64,000 nt of DNA. It comes from Porphyridium purpureum (Eukaryota > Rhodophyta > Bangiophyceae > Porphyridiales > Porphyridiaceae). The position numbers were made by a program, and so were the translations under genes. The number at the start of each line of letters is the position of its first letter. Position 1 is the stretch's first letter. This document shows positions 1 through 9,275 of this stretch, piece by piece. Under the pieces are notes generated by a model. It saw only the letters and a list, made by a program, of their open reading frames with translations. It ran no database searches and was not told the origin of the DNA. The stretch covers positions 186,001 to 250,000 of the forward strand of contig VRMN01000002.1 of assembly GCA_008690995.1 (NCBI GenBank), in the 5' to 3' direction.

Positions 1-544
1 CCATTTTCTGAGCCTGTTCCCAGAGTACTCAGTTTCGTTTGCAGCGCTTCGCGACTTGCAAAGCTTGCTTGACTGAGGCAAGGGCGACGGAACAGGAGAA
101 AAAAACAAAAAAAAAACATAGTCCTTCCAGTGCAAAATATCTATACATCCAGGGCAAACCCGCTGGAACGAAAAGTCACCAAATGCACACCTTTCATCTT
201 CTCAACCTTGCGAAGTCTGCAGAAGCAGGATTTTTAACCATGACACGAACCCAATTGGTCTTTGAGCTCGAAACGGGACGCGGATACACTCTTTTCCTGG
301 ACCAGAGTCGATACCTTCATGCCTGTCTCCACGCAGCCCGTGGAAGCACTGGAAAGCAGCCAACAGCGCCTGTTATCTCAGCGGAAACAAATCGAAAGAG
401 GCCGGGGACATAGCTCCCACACTTCATTATGATTATTCAGACGTCAAATGCGCAGATAGGAAGACATGGTCGACCTTTCTTGCACGTTGGCTCTCAGGAA
501 GCCAAAATATCTATCGATCCTGCAGTGTCAAAAATGTAAAACAC
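1..544. other. Intergenic, left edge of window
   Basis: This stretch lies downstream of the leucine-rich-repeat gene, which is on the minus strand. It contains an A-rich tract near 100-117. A 124-codon open frame runs from 39 to 413 but resembles nothing I know, and its composition looks non-coding. I see no supported gene. Confidence 0.5.
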
Positions 545-2839
545 TTAATCATCTGAAACATGACCACTGCACTCCTCATCATCAGCACGATCAAGACCAC
601 CGTGATCATGATCTGGGTACGGCTCTTTCAACCCAGAACGCCTTCTGAACTGATCTGATTCAGACGAGCCGTGCTCTTGAGCAGATTCACCATGACTTGC
701 AGAAAGTGCCAGCTCGACTCTGACTGAATTCTGTGCCGTCTTTTGTGCTGCCTTGTCCTCTTTACCTGCTGGCCTCTTGCAGTTGCTAGCCATCTTGCTT
801 TCCAGCACAATTTCCTCCTCGGTTTCGTTACCATCCTGGTTAAGCTTGACCAAGCCTGCTGTGCTATCGCTCAGCACGTCTTCCTCTCTGGCGCTTCCTC
901 TATCCTGGACATACACCTCATGCACGAGGGACTTGGCCTCAAGAACTTGCTTTCTTTTCCGCGTGCTTGACCGGGACGGAGGCCGCGTGTACGCAACATG
1001 CGTCACAACGTCTTCTGCCATCTCGCGAAGCTTTCGCAGGAGCCGGCGTGCGTACTCGACACCCAAGGGCTTGTTTTTTCTTGCCTTGCTTTGTGTCTGC
1101 GGCGGCAGCGCTCTGCATACTGGGTTACCGAACAACTTACATGCCTTTGCTCGTGCTTCCAAGAACGTGTCCATGTCCTCTGGCAGCGCCTCCAGCTCAG
1201 AAATCTCATTGTTATCCAGCATCAGAATCACAAGCTTGGGTGCGTGGCGAAGTCTGACACAACATCGTTTGAGGCCATTCTTTCCCAAAAATAGCGAGCA
1301 GACACAAGGAAAGGACTCTAGCCAGTCTTGCGGGACTTCGAGCAGCTTGTTGTCATCAAGGTTGATGTGCTCCAAGCCGCTCTGCGAGTCAAGCCGCGGG
1401 AGCTTTCCAATACGGTTCGATTCGAGATACAGGCGTCGCAGGCTAGGCAATTCACAAAACAGCCATGCTGGCAATTGCACGAGCTTGTTCGCACGCATGT
1501 GCAAGGCATCTGTATTGGGAAAGAGACGAACGAGCTCGGGCACCGTCGTCAGGCAATTCTGATCCCAGACTTGGATCCGCACACGCGACCGAAATTCCTC
1601 TGGAATTTCTGTAGTAATCCATACCTCGAGCTCACATATCTCAATATCTGTCAGGTCCAATGCGGCAAGGTTGAGTACGTACGGAAGGTTCTTAAGCGCA
1701 TTCACACATCGTCTCTCAAAAAGCGTGCGCATGTCCTTCTCAGGCTGGGCAGTGCTCGACGCCGTGGTCCCCGGATTCTGGTCTCCCACATCATTTGGAC
1801 TCGACTTTAAAACTCTCGAAGGATTCTTCTGCTTGATGGAACCCAAAGCCGAATTCGGCTCTTTCTTCCATGCTTCAGTGTCCTTCGTAATGGCTGTCGG
1901 CTTGGCAAGTGTATTGCCTAGACTTCGTGCGGGTGCAAGCGCAAGATTTCCGCTTCGACCAAGCGCAAGGCTGCGCTGCGCCATGCCAGACAAGGGTGCA
2001 TGTTGCTGATCTCCGGGACTCCCAGCTAATGACGCAGAGACAGAACGGAAAGGAGAATCTACACTTTGCCCTACCGCGCTGGGTTTCAGTTGCTTTCGAG
2101 TCTTTCGAGGTCCAGCATCCTTTCGAAAGACTGTAGCTGCAGCTGCTCTGGGCTCTGCAGGTACAGAAAGTTTTCGAGTGTCCGCCGAACGCATACGTTT
2201 TGCCTTATCCCGATATTCCTTTGTATCCTCATCGCGACCAAAGTTCTGCCTAGAAACAAGCTTAATTTCCTCGCTGTCGTCCGCATGATTCGGTCTTTCT
2301 TCTACCAAAAACGCTGCGGACTGCTTGATGCTCGTCGCCCTCTTTGCTGCGGAGCCCGCCCGTCTCACCTGCTCCAAACCGGAATCTGAAGACGCAAGGT
2401 CCACTGCCTGTGGATTCATCTCGCAGACTGGCGTTGCCATGACATGTTGTGCGACGGACTCCTCGCGGCCGTCTGGCATCTGAGTCCGGGCCTGGGTCTG
2501 GTCCTGGTCCTGGTCCTGGTCCTGGTCATGAGGCTGAACTTGCTCGTCCTCCCACACTGGAGGCAGGGAGTCGACCTTGTTCTGCAGCTTTCTTCGCTGC
2601 GACTTGGGGGCCTTGGCGAGCTTGAAGATGTCTGCCGCTTTGCCGCCATTTGGGCCGGCTTCTCCACTGTCGCACTGGCCGGCTTGAAACGGTTCGTCCA
2701 GGACGCTGTACGATTCGACCGTAATGGCGTCTCTGCCTGGCTCTGCATCCGCTTGCCTGCGAACCGACGACCGCTTGGTCCGGTCCGGGACTTGCAGCGT
2801 GAGCCGCTCTGCCCCTGCCATGGCCACTGTTCTTGACAT
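545..2839 (-). CDS. Leucine-rich-repeat protein with long disordered flanks
   Basis: The frame encodes about 764 residues from the ATG at 2839. A longer frame reaches 2905 but opens with TTG, so the ATG followed by SRTVAMAGAERL is preferred. The N-terminal half is low-complexity and charged, and includes a (DQ)5 run encoded by a 6-bp repeat at 2499-2528. The middle holds about six LRR units, seen as LxxLxLxxNxIxxLP-like steps (ALHMRANKLVQLPAWLF, RRLYLESNRIGKLP, HINLDDNKLLEVP, ILMLDNNEISELE), ending in an LRR-cap-like segment (KLFGNPVC). The C-terminus is Lys/Arg/Glu-rich and probably disordered. LRR domains bind proteins; no catalytic domain is visible and no specific family is recognised. 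Nuclear or cytosolic location is likely because no signal peptide or membrane segment is seen. Confidence 0.8.
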   Translation of the reverse strand: MSRTVAMAGAERLTLQVPDRTKRSSVRRQADAEPGRDAITVESYSVLDEPFQAGQCDSGEAGPNGGKAADIFKLAKAPKSQRRKLQNKVDSLPPVWEDEQVQPHDQDQDQDQDQTQARTQMPDGREESVAQHVMATPVCEMNPQAVDLASSDSGLEQVRRAGSAAKRATSIKQSAAFLVEERPNHADDSEEIKLVSRQNFGRDEDTKEYRDKAKRMRSADTRKLSVPAEPRAAAATVFRKDAGPRKTRKQLKPSAVGQSVDSPFRSVSASLAGSPGDQQHAPLSGMAQRSLALGRSGNLALAPARSLGNTLAKPTAITKDTEAWKKEPNSALGSIKQKNPSRVLKSSPNDVGDQNPGTTASSTAQPEKDMRTLFERRCVNALKNLPYVLNLAALDLTDIEICELEVWITTEIPEEFRSRVRIQVWDQNCLTTVPELVRLFPNTDALHMRANKLVQLPAWLFCELPSLRRLYLESNRIGKLPRLDSQSGLEHINLDDNKLLEVPQDWLESFPCVCSLFLGKNGLKRCCVRLRHAPKLVILMLDNNEISELEALPEDMDTFLEARAKACKLFGNPVCRALPPQTQSKARKNKPLGVEYARRLLRKLREMAEDVVTHVAYTRPPSRSSTRKRKQVLEAKSLVHEVYVQDRGSAREEDVLSDSTAGLVKLNQDGNETEEEIVLESKMASNCKRPAGKEDKAAQKTAQNSVRVELALSASHGESAQEHGSSESDQFRRRSGLKEPYPDHDHGGLDRADDEECSGHVSDD
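2499..2528. repeat. Hexanucleotide repeat (CTGGTC)5
   Basis: Five tandem copies of CTGGTC lie inside the LRR protein gene and encode (Asp-Gln)5 on the minus strand. The unit length is a multiple of three, so copy-number change keeps the frame. Confidence 0.9.
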
Positions 2840-3207
2840 CGCGACGACGCCTTGCTCAACACCTACGCAGCTCCCAGTCGAGCCGCAGAGCCGCAAGGCC
2901 CTCAAAAATACCTCACGGGTTCCACCTTTGAGCCGCGCCGCGCCGCGATAATTAAGCAGAGGTCCCTGCCGTTAGCCGCTTGCTGTCTGTCGTGAGCCAA
3001 CAAGCACCCCGCACACCATGTGCATTCGAAATGAATACGGCCGTTCGCGCGTTGCACAATCGTACACCAAGGGGTGCCCATGGGTCCCGGCCACTGTGCA
3101 CAAGACACCCGTACCCTTTGCCCCCTTCCCACCAAAGACATACACACCGCTGGCTACATCACCAACAAAACATCCCTCTTTATAATCGTACACATGAGAA
3201 GTGCTGC
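2840..3207. other. Intergenic between two minus-strand genes
   Basis: This holds the promoter of the LRR gene and the 3' region of the M16C peptidase gene. No further gene or clear motif is visible. Confidence 0.5.
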
Positions 3208-6200
3208 CTAGAATACGCTCGCTTCGGCATCGAATGCTACGCCCTCGTCGCGGGCCTTCTTGACAGCTTCCTTGCTGCCCACAACTACGACGCTCGCGCT
3301 GGAGGTCATTTCCTCCAGCGCGTCGCCGAGCGCGCGAAAGTCTTGCACAGACGCGCCTAGGATCTGCTCGCGACGCTCTTGTCGCAAGTCGTCCGTTTCG
3401 CCGGTGAGCACGCGCAGCATGCTTGCGTAGCCCTTGGCGTCCGGCAACGAGTACGAGTCCATGTCTCCAATCGCACCAATGATCGCCTTTTCCAAGTCTT
3501 CGCTGCCCACATCGGCGTTTCGCAGAAATTCGGGCGCCTTGTCGTAAGCATCAAGCGTGTACTTGATGTTCGGGTCGCGGTATGACAGATACAGGAAGTT
3601 GCCTGTGCGCATGTCCAGACTGCAGAAGCCACCATAGGCGCCGCCCTGCACGCGCACAGTGTCCCACAAGTACGACGTGCCCAGATATTTAGCTGCCAAG
3701 TACGAGCCGCCCGTCGGGTCAAAGCCCAAATCTTTCAGGTTCCCACCCTTACCAACATAGTTGATTTGCGCAGGAATGACCACGGCTTCGCTTCGACGCG
3801 GGAAGAGCGCGTCTTCAGACCAATGGCTCGCGCCGCGCGGAGACGCCTTTGGAGGCACACTGTTGAAAAATGTCTCGAGCGCCGGGCGCACCTGCTTAAA
3901 ACCATCGGCGTCCGCAGTTACGTTCATGATCAGGCCCTGCTGTTGTACAACCAGGTCGCGGAGACGCAGCAGCTCATTGTACACGGCGTCCCAGTCCGAA
4001 TCGAGTCGAGCCTCGAGCGCGCGTAGGAATGTCAGATACGCCAGACCACCCATCTTCTCGCTCGCGGCGCCGGATGCACGAAACTGGGCGCGGATGAGCG
4101 ATGACGCATACTGGTGGCCTGAGGGAGCAACGCTCGATTCGGTGGCCGCGCGCTCCTCGATCACGAGCTGCTTGAATCGCTCCTTGTTGTCCCACTTGGT
4201 GTCGAGCAACAACTCGCGCATGAGCGTCGTCAGACTCTGTACCTGTGCTGGCACACACTTGCCGCGGACCGTGAGCATTGCCAGCAGCGGCGCGTCCTTG
4301 GCAGTCGCCACGTCGTGGTGGACCAATTCACTGATGTATGTGTTGAATCGAATCCCGCCCGTCTCGCGCCCGATTCGCTGTTGCATGGCCACATAGTCGT
4401 ATTCTGCCGTGCCCATGTCCTTGATAAAGGATGTGAAAAGGCTCATGTATGGCAGCAGCTCGCTCGGCAAGTGCCGCATGTCAAAGCCCATGTCCACGTA
4501 CGCAATGCCGTTCGTGGGCTGTTCATGGAAAAACAATCGCGCGCCGCACTCGCTCCCGCTGCCGAGCGCTTCCTCCGAATAGGCCACTGTCTTATTCTTC
4601 AGCGGAAGGTCCGACTTTTTCAAACATGGGATCTTGGCGAGCTCCGCCGGGTCATCGTGAGCCATTTGCTTGGCCTTGAGGCGTTCTGTCTCTGCCACCA
4701 AGCGCTCAAGGTCCTCAGGCTTCATCGACTGTTTCGCTGCATCGAGGCGGGCACGCTCGCGAGCCTCTTCACGCGCGGCCGCTCCAGCGTCCGGCTTGAG
4801 CTCCACCGTGACACGATGAGTATTCTGCAAAAAGTGCTTCTCAATCAGCGATTCCAGCACCCGCTCACCCGCGTCCAATCGCGCCTTGAGCTCCGCGAGC
4901 GGCGCCTCGTAGCGCAGCGGCGTCAGCGGGTCGCTCTCATGAAGCCACATGGACAGGCTGTTGATCAGCACGACCAGCCCCCGGGGAAAGCCGCCCGTGT
5001 TTGCCTCGCGCAATCGAAACTCAATGGTATTCAGGCTCGCATCAATCGTCTCGCGGGAAAAGCCCTGCTGCGCAAGTTCACTCAGCACGCGAAGCACAAG
5101 CTCGTGCATCTGCTCCGTGCCGTCTGCCTTCATTCCCTTCAGACCCACACTGAACGCCATCTGGCGCAGGTCGGTTTCGAGCCCGCCTCCCACAACCTCA
5201 TCACCAAGTCCGCTGTCCACCAGCGCCTTTTGCAGCGGCGCACCCGAAGTGCCGAGCAAGACGGCGCTGAGCAACTCGAGCGCAAAGACATCCATGGGCG
5301 GCGTTGCTGTGATTTCTGGAAGCATCCAATTGACCGTGGCCATGTATTTGTTCTCCAGCCCTTCGCTTCCTGCGTCGTATTCGTACGAGAAGCGGCGAGG
5401 CTCCTTGAACGGGGTTTGCAGGGCTACGCGCGAGTCGGTGACATCGCGGCGCGAAAACTCGGTGAGGTAAGCGTCTGTGATGCGAAGGCGGCTTTCCTCG
5501 TCGTCATCGCCGTAAAAGAAGAGCCGCGCGTTCGACGGATGGTAGAAGCGCTCGTGGAAGCCCTTGAACTGCTCCCACTTGAGATCTGGGATATCTCGTG
5601 GGTCACCGCCAGACTCGACGCCGTACGTGATGTCCGGATACAGCACGCGCTGCGAGAGCGAGCGCAGCACCGATTCCGGCGAGCTAAACACGCCCTTCAT
5701 CTCATTGTACACGACACCCTTGAACGCTAGCTCGCCCTGCGGCGAGTCCAGCTCAATGTGGTGACCTTCTTGTGCGAGCGTGTCTGGCGTGAGTCGCGGA
5801 AAGAACACGGCGTCCAAGTAGACGTCAACGAGATTGTGGAAGTCCTGCAGATTGCACGATGCCACAGGGTACATGGTCTTGTCCGGGAAGGTCATGGCGT
5901 TCAAAAAGGTTTGCAGCGAGCTCTTCATGAGCTCCACGAACGGCTCCTTGACGGGGTACTTGCGAGAACCGCAAAGGACCGAGTGCTCTAAAATGTGGGG
6001 CACGCCGGTGCTATCGGTCGGTGGCGTACGCAGCGTGACGCCAAACGCCTTGTTCTCCTCTGTGTTTGAAATCGACAGCAGCTCAGCGCCGGTCTTTTCA
6101 TGCACCCACACGCGCGCCTGCGATCGGATCTCATGCACGTACTCATCGCGCTCCAGCGTGTACCCGCTGAACGAGTCGCCCACCTGCACGGCCACCAGCT

Positions 6201-6597
6201 TTGCTCGGTCCACCATCCCCGCGGACGAATCGACGGCGGACGTCGCGGTCTGCACGCCGCCGGCTGCTGCGGCGGCCGCGTTGTGCCTTGGCGCCGCGAA
6301 CGCGCACGCCGCGCGCGGCGGCCCTGCGCAGCGCGGTGCCGTGCCGCCTGCCTTGCGCGCCCGCCACAGCCGCGCGCGACCGGCCGGACCGCGCCATCGC
6401 GCGCGAATGCGCGGCCCGCGCTGAGCACAAACGTCAACGACCCCATTCGTCTTCACGCACACCCTCCACACACACACACACACACACACACACCCACTCC
6501 CCAACGACTTCTCCTTCCCACTTCCTCCCCTCCCCTCTTCCAACCCTCCACACCTCGAACTAAACTCGCGCTCCCTCCACCTTTCCCGCGTGCTCAT
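3208..6597 (-). CDS. M16C zinc metallopeptidase, presequence protease (PreP/PITRM1) family
   Basis: PreP-type enzymes degrade cleaved targeting peptides inside mitochondria and plastids. The inverted zinc motif HxxEH is present as HILEH near residue 201, followed by LCGSRKYPVKEPF and TFLNAMTFPDKTMYPV, typical of the M16C subfamily. Downstream come YNEMKGVFSSPES, the long helical linker and the C-terminal M16C halves, ending with a glycine-rich RVQGGAYGGFCSLD segment. From the ATG at 6216 the product is 1,002 residues, close to family size. The frame stays open to an ATG at 6597, adding an Arg/Ala-rich 127-residue leader suitable for organelle targeting, but this leader would include translation of a CA microsatellite. 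A second leader-like frame starts at the ATG at 6446 in another phase. The start is therefore unsettled; the catalytic body is certain. Confidence 0.92.
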   Translation of the reverse strand: MSTRERWREREFSSRCGGLEEGRGGSGKEKSLGSGCVCVCVCVWRVCVKTNGVVDVCAQRGPRIRARWRGPAGRARLWRARKAGGTAPRCAGPPRAACAFAAPRHNAAAAAAGGVQTATSAVDSSAGMVDRAKLVAVQVGDSFSGYTLERDEYVHEIRSQARVWVHEKTGAELLSISNTEENKAFGVTLRTPPTDSTGVPHILEHSVLCGSRKYPVKEPFVELMKSSLQTFLNAMTFPDKTMYPVASCNLQDFHNLVDVYLDAVFFPRLTPDTLAQEGHHIELDSPQGELAFKGVVYNEMKGVFSSPESVLRSLSQRVLYPDITYGVESGGDPRDIPDLKWEQFKGFHERFYHPSNARLFFYGDDDEESRLRITDAYLTEFSRRDVTDSRVALQTPFKEPRRFSYEYDAGSEGLENKYMATVNWMLPEITATPPMDVFALELLSAVLLGTSGAPLQKALVDSGLGDEVVGGGLETDLRQMAFSVGLKGMKADGTEQMHELVLRVLSELAQQGFSRETIDASLNTIEFRLREANTGGFPRGLVVLINSLSMWLHESDPLTPLRYEAPLAELKARLDAGERVLESLIEKHFLQNTHRVTVELKPDAGAAAREEARERARLDAAKQSMKPEDLERLVAETERLKAKQMAHDDPAELAKIPCLKKSDLPLKNKTVAYSEEALGSGSECGARLFFHEQPTNGIAYVDMGFDMRHLPSELLPYMSLFTSFIKDMGTAEYDYVAMQQRIGRETGGIRFNTYISELVHHDVATAKDAPLLAMLTVRGKCVPAQVQSLTTLMRELLLDTKWDNKERFKQLVIEERAATESSVAPSGHQYASSLIRAQFRASGAASEKMGGLAYLTFLRALEARLDSDWDAVYNELLRLRDLVVQQQGLIMNVTADADGFKQVRPALETFFNSVPPKASPRGASHWSEDALFPRRSEAVVIPAQINYVGKGGNLKDLGFDPTGGSYLAAKYLGTSYLWDTVRVQGGAYGGFCSLDMRTGNFLYLSYRDPNIKYTLDAYDKAPEFLRNADVGSEDLEKAIIGAIGDMDSYSLPDAKGYASMLRVLTGETDDLRQERREQILGASVQDFRALGDALEEMTSSASVVVVGSKEAVKKARDEGVAFDAEASVF
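6467..6493. repeat. (CA)n microsatellite
   Basis: About 13 CA dinucleotides lie just upstream of, or within, the leader of the M16C peptidase gene. Dinucleotide slippage would shift the frame, which argues that this tract is 5' UTR. Confidence 0.9.
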
Positions 6598-6628
6598 ATC
6601 AAAATAGGCCCATTTACCTACACACTTT

Positions 6629-6636
6629 CACTGTAC
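6629..6636 (-). promoter_or_regulatory. CACTGTAC promoter octamer
   Basis: An exact copy of an octamer that recurs in several intergenic regions of this window lies 32 bp upstream of the ATG at 6597, between the divergent M16C peptidase and PRXL2-U genes. Its role is inferred from recurrence only. Confidence 0.35.
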
Positions 6637-6666
6637 ACTATCGCAGTTGCCCCCAGTGCCCTGGGT

Positions 6667-6717
6667 CCAGTGGGTGTCCAGTGGGTGTCCAGTGGGTGTT
6701 CAGTGGGTGTCCAGTGC
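6667..6717. repeat. 11-bp minisatellite in a divergent promoter
   Basis: Four full copies and one partial copy of CCAGTGGGTGT are arrayed head-to-tail with one T for C change. An 11-bp period is about one helical turn, so any protein bound to the unit would sit on one face of the DNA. The array lies between the M16C peptidase and PRXL2-U genes. Confidence 0.85.
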
Positions 6718-6828
6718 GAGGAGAAAGTGCGAGATGCAGGTGTGGAGAGACCAGGAGACAAGGGGAAGGAGAGGGAGGGAGGGAGAGGGAGAAGGGTGGG
6801 GGAAAGGGAAAGGGTGTTGGACGGGGAG

Positions 6829-7584
6829 ATGGGGTTTGTGGGCGTGCGCGCGGTAGGTGCGTGTCGGGCGGTGAGTAATGGCGGTGGAATTGGTGGCGCG
6901 CGACGCGGGGTGCGTGCGTGCTCGGCAGTGAGGATGGGCGCGCGCGCACCGGGCGGCGCCGAGTTCGCCGTGCCGGAAACGGTCATGCAGCGCGTGCGAG
7001 AGACGGCCGTGCTGGATGTCGCGGGGCAGGCTGTGCAGATGCGCACCGCGTTGGAATGCGCCAAGGCAGACCTCGGGGCTTGCGACCGCATGGTCATCGC
7101 GTTCACCAGGCACGCAGGCTGACCCTTTTGCTGGGAGCATCTCGCAGAGTTGGCTTCCAGCTTGCCCAAGCTCAACGCTCTCAACACCGGCCTCGTTGCC
7201 GTGTCCATTGCCGTCCCGGAAAAGCTCCAGATGCTCGCCAATGGCGTGCCATTTCCGTCCGACATCCTGTACGGAGATCCAGACCGCGCCGTCTACACCG
7301 AACTCGGGTTCGTCGACAGTTTCAAAAAGGCCAATTCCTGGGACTATTGGAATCGCATGCGTAGCAAGGACTGGTCCAAGCTGCGCACTACGGTGCAGAA
7401 CTATGCCCCGATTGCCTTGAATCGAGGGATGACCTGGAAACAGGTCAGCATGCAAGGCGGAACCCTGATTCTGAACGAGTCGCTTCAATGCCTGGCATTC
7501 GAACCAAGCCAAGCACCGGGCGACCATCCGTCTGCCAATGAAGTGCTGCAACTCGTGGAGACGACGCTGGAGCGTCCTTCCTAA
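6829..7584 (+). CDS. PRXL2 / SelU-type thioredoxin-fold protein, candidate selenoprotein (TGA = Sec)
   Basis: One frame of 252 codons runs from the ATG at 6829 to the TAA at 7582-7584, crossed by a single TGA at 7120-7122 (codon 98). Around it the reading is RHAG-TGA-PFCWEHLAEL. The Cys paralogue at 25115-25897 reads RHYGCVLCKQL, so the TGA falls exactly on the first Cys of the CxxC-like redox motif, giving UxxC. Members of the AhpC/TSA-like PRXL2 (FAM213) family include vertebrate selenoprotein U, which carries Sec at this site. Sequence after the TGA remains family-like (LNTGLVAVSIAVPEKL; GFVDSFKKANSWDYW; a GGTLIL strand before a C-terminal helix). The N-terminus is Ala/Arg/Gly-rich and may be a plastid or mitochondrial leader; the ATG at 6934 is an alternative start. 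The likely role is thiol/selenol redox in an organelle. If not Sec, it is a nonsense-mutated gene, but continued conservation argues against that. Confidence 0.75.
7120..7122 (+). other. In-frame TGA, proposed selenocysteine codon
   Basis: The TGA is flanked on both sides by conserved thioredoxin-fold sequence and replaces the Cys found in the paralogue at 25.1 kb. No other stop interrupts the frame from 6829 to 7581. Confidence 0.75.
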
Positions 7585-7629
7585 TGTGGCGGTGATGTCC
7601 AAGTACGACCAACGCATGGCCCCTTTCTG

Positions 7630-7705
7630 CTGCTTCCAAACATGACGTGCTGTCGACTTTAAGCGTTACGGCGCCCTCTTCAGCACCGAGCACAGGAGAA
7701 CTGTT
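7630..7705 (+). promoter_or_regulatory. Candidate SECIS-like hairpin in 3' UTR of the PRXL2-U gene
   Basis: About 57 bases after the stop there is ATGA (7642-7645), a perfect 6-bp stem GTGCTG/CAGCAC (7647-7652 with 7681-7686), an unpaired AA (7661-7662), a possible small apical stem, and GA at 7688-7689. This matches the SECIS parts list (AUGA, AA, GA). However, the spacing from ATGA to AA (15 nt) is slightly long, the inner helix has mismatches and the lower helix is weak. Moderate to low certainty. Confidence 0.35.
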
Positions 7706-8140
7706 CGCGAGCCTGAGCAACTCGCCACAGCCTTTCCGACGGACGCACCGAAAGAGCCAGCGTGAATGTTCGAAGCAATAAAACATCGTTTCGCAACGAC
7801 GTGGCACCGCGGCCGATGATAAAGGCGCAACTTGCACTTCGAAGAAGTGCTGCCGTTGGTGTGTGAAGCGACGCGCTGGGCAATTTACTGCTCGTCGGAT
7901 TGGATCCGCGGGCCAAGAATCCGAGCAGCGGCGGTAGCGGCGGCAACTCCCACGGCGAACGGGAAGAGTCTGGGTGTCTTGATTGGGACTAAAGGTGCGG
8001 GTGCGCAAGACGTGGCGCAGCCAGGATGGAGCGGGAACGAGCGGCGTGAGGCGCCTTTCCAGGGGAGCAGTTGTTGTACGCGCGAGCTGGAGAGGGCGAT
8101 AGGGACGCGCTGCGTCGTTTTTTTTGAGTGAGGCGCCCCA
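7706..8140. other. Intergenic
   Basis: No gene is visible. A perfect 7-bp inverted repeat GCACTTC-GAA-GAAGTGC lies at 7834-7850. It lacks the SECIS quartet in the right place, so I do not assign it a role. Confidence 0.4.
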
Positions 8141-9275
8141 GTGTGTGAACGTGCGTTGATTGGGTATCCGAAAAGTTGGATGCCGCCAATGGTTGTGGCG
8201 GAAAAAGGCTTCGCGGAATGCGTGCGTGTACTGATCGACTACGGCGTGGACGTAAATGACACCCATGGACAAAATGACTCCTCAGCGTTGATGATCGCGT
8301 CAGAGGGCGGTCATGTCGAATGTGCGTGCGTGTTTTGATACAACACGGCGCACACGTTAACCTTGCTGATGGGAACGGCTCGACGGCGTTGATAAGTGCG
8401 GTAAGCGGCGACCATGTGGAATGCGCGCGCGTTTTGATCGAGCGCGGCGCGGATGTAAATGCAGCAGGTATTTACGGGCAGACTGCCTTGCTCTATGCGG
8501 CCGCACGGCGCGATGATAAAACATGCCGTGAGCTCATCCAGCACGGGGCTCATGTGATACGTCGGATTGACAATTCACGCGTGCGCGACGATGGACGGAA
8601 TATGTGGCACAAGCTCACATCTTGTATTTTCTTTTGGTGGACAGCGCCAGGGCCCGATCGCGCGGATAGCCTTCGCCTCAGAATGTGGCGCAGCCTTTGG
8701 ATTTCGGCGCTTCTCGCCCGGCACGGAGTGCCGGTTAGATGATCCCGATCGAGAAGGAATGGTAGCTCTCAATCTCATGGCTTCATGCACATTTCCGTAC
8801 CCGACGTTATCATCCGTACGCAAATCTGAATTGGGCCGGGCTTTAGATCATTTTCTTGCGTATATGAATGACTAGGTGAACATGTTTGAGCTTCTCGTGC
8901 AGCATGGGGCGGATATTAACCGCCACGCAGAAGAGCGGGACGAGAGAACGTCCCTGATGAACCTACTTCTGCTCTTTGAGCTTGAAGCGAGGATCCCGGT
9001 ACCTGCTGTACGAGCTAATGAAGCGGCCGAACACCGCAAGCTGACTGATCTCGAGAGCGTGGTTGTGCTGGACGCCGGCCGTCTGAGCAGGTCTCACGCG
9101 ACCCGGCTTTTGCTAGAGCACGCAAGCAACGAACTGGAGCTTGCTGATTTGGAAGGATCGGTTCGAGGAATCGTCGTTTCGGTTTTCTTGGGATGACGAG
9201 GTGGCAGAGTCCGACGACGAGGTGGGAGAGTCTGAGTTGGAGGATTTGGGCGACCGAGTTCACGTGAGAGTTTGA
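8141..9275 (+). pseudogene. Decayed ankyrin-repeat gene
   Basis: Ankyrin units are legible in pieces: FAECVRVLIDYGVDVND with SALMIASEGGHVECA (8200-8330), then VLIQHGAHVNLADGNGSTAL, VLIERGADVNAAGIYGQTAL and ELIQHGAHV (8326-8555) in another frame. A further unit, FELLVQHGADINRHAEERDERTSLM (8885-8960), lies in the first frame after an in-frame stop at 8873-8875. An acidic tail (WDDEVAESDDEVGESELEDL) lies in a third phase and ends at the TGA at 9273-9275. At least three frame changes and one stop are needed to read it through, so it is a pseudogene, or less likely an intron-rich gene or an assembly error. It sits alone in a gene-poor stretch, as expected of a decaying host gene copy. Confidence 0.65.

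Noticed and set aside
4315-5730. 471-codon plus-strand open frame
   Set aside because: It is the antisense shadow of the M16C peptidase gene; the minus-strand frame has clear family motifs and the plus frame has none.
7834-7850. Perfect hairpin GCACTTC-GAA-GAAGTGC considered as a SECIS
   Set aside because: No ATGA/GA quartet at the right distance and the loop lacks room for the unpaired AA.
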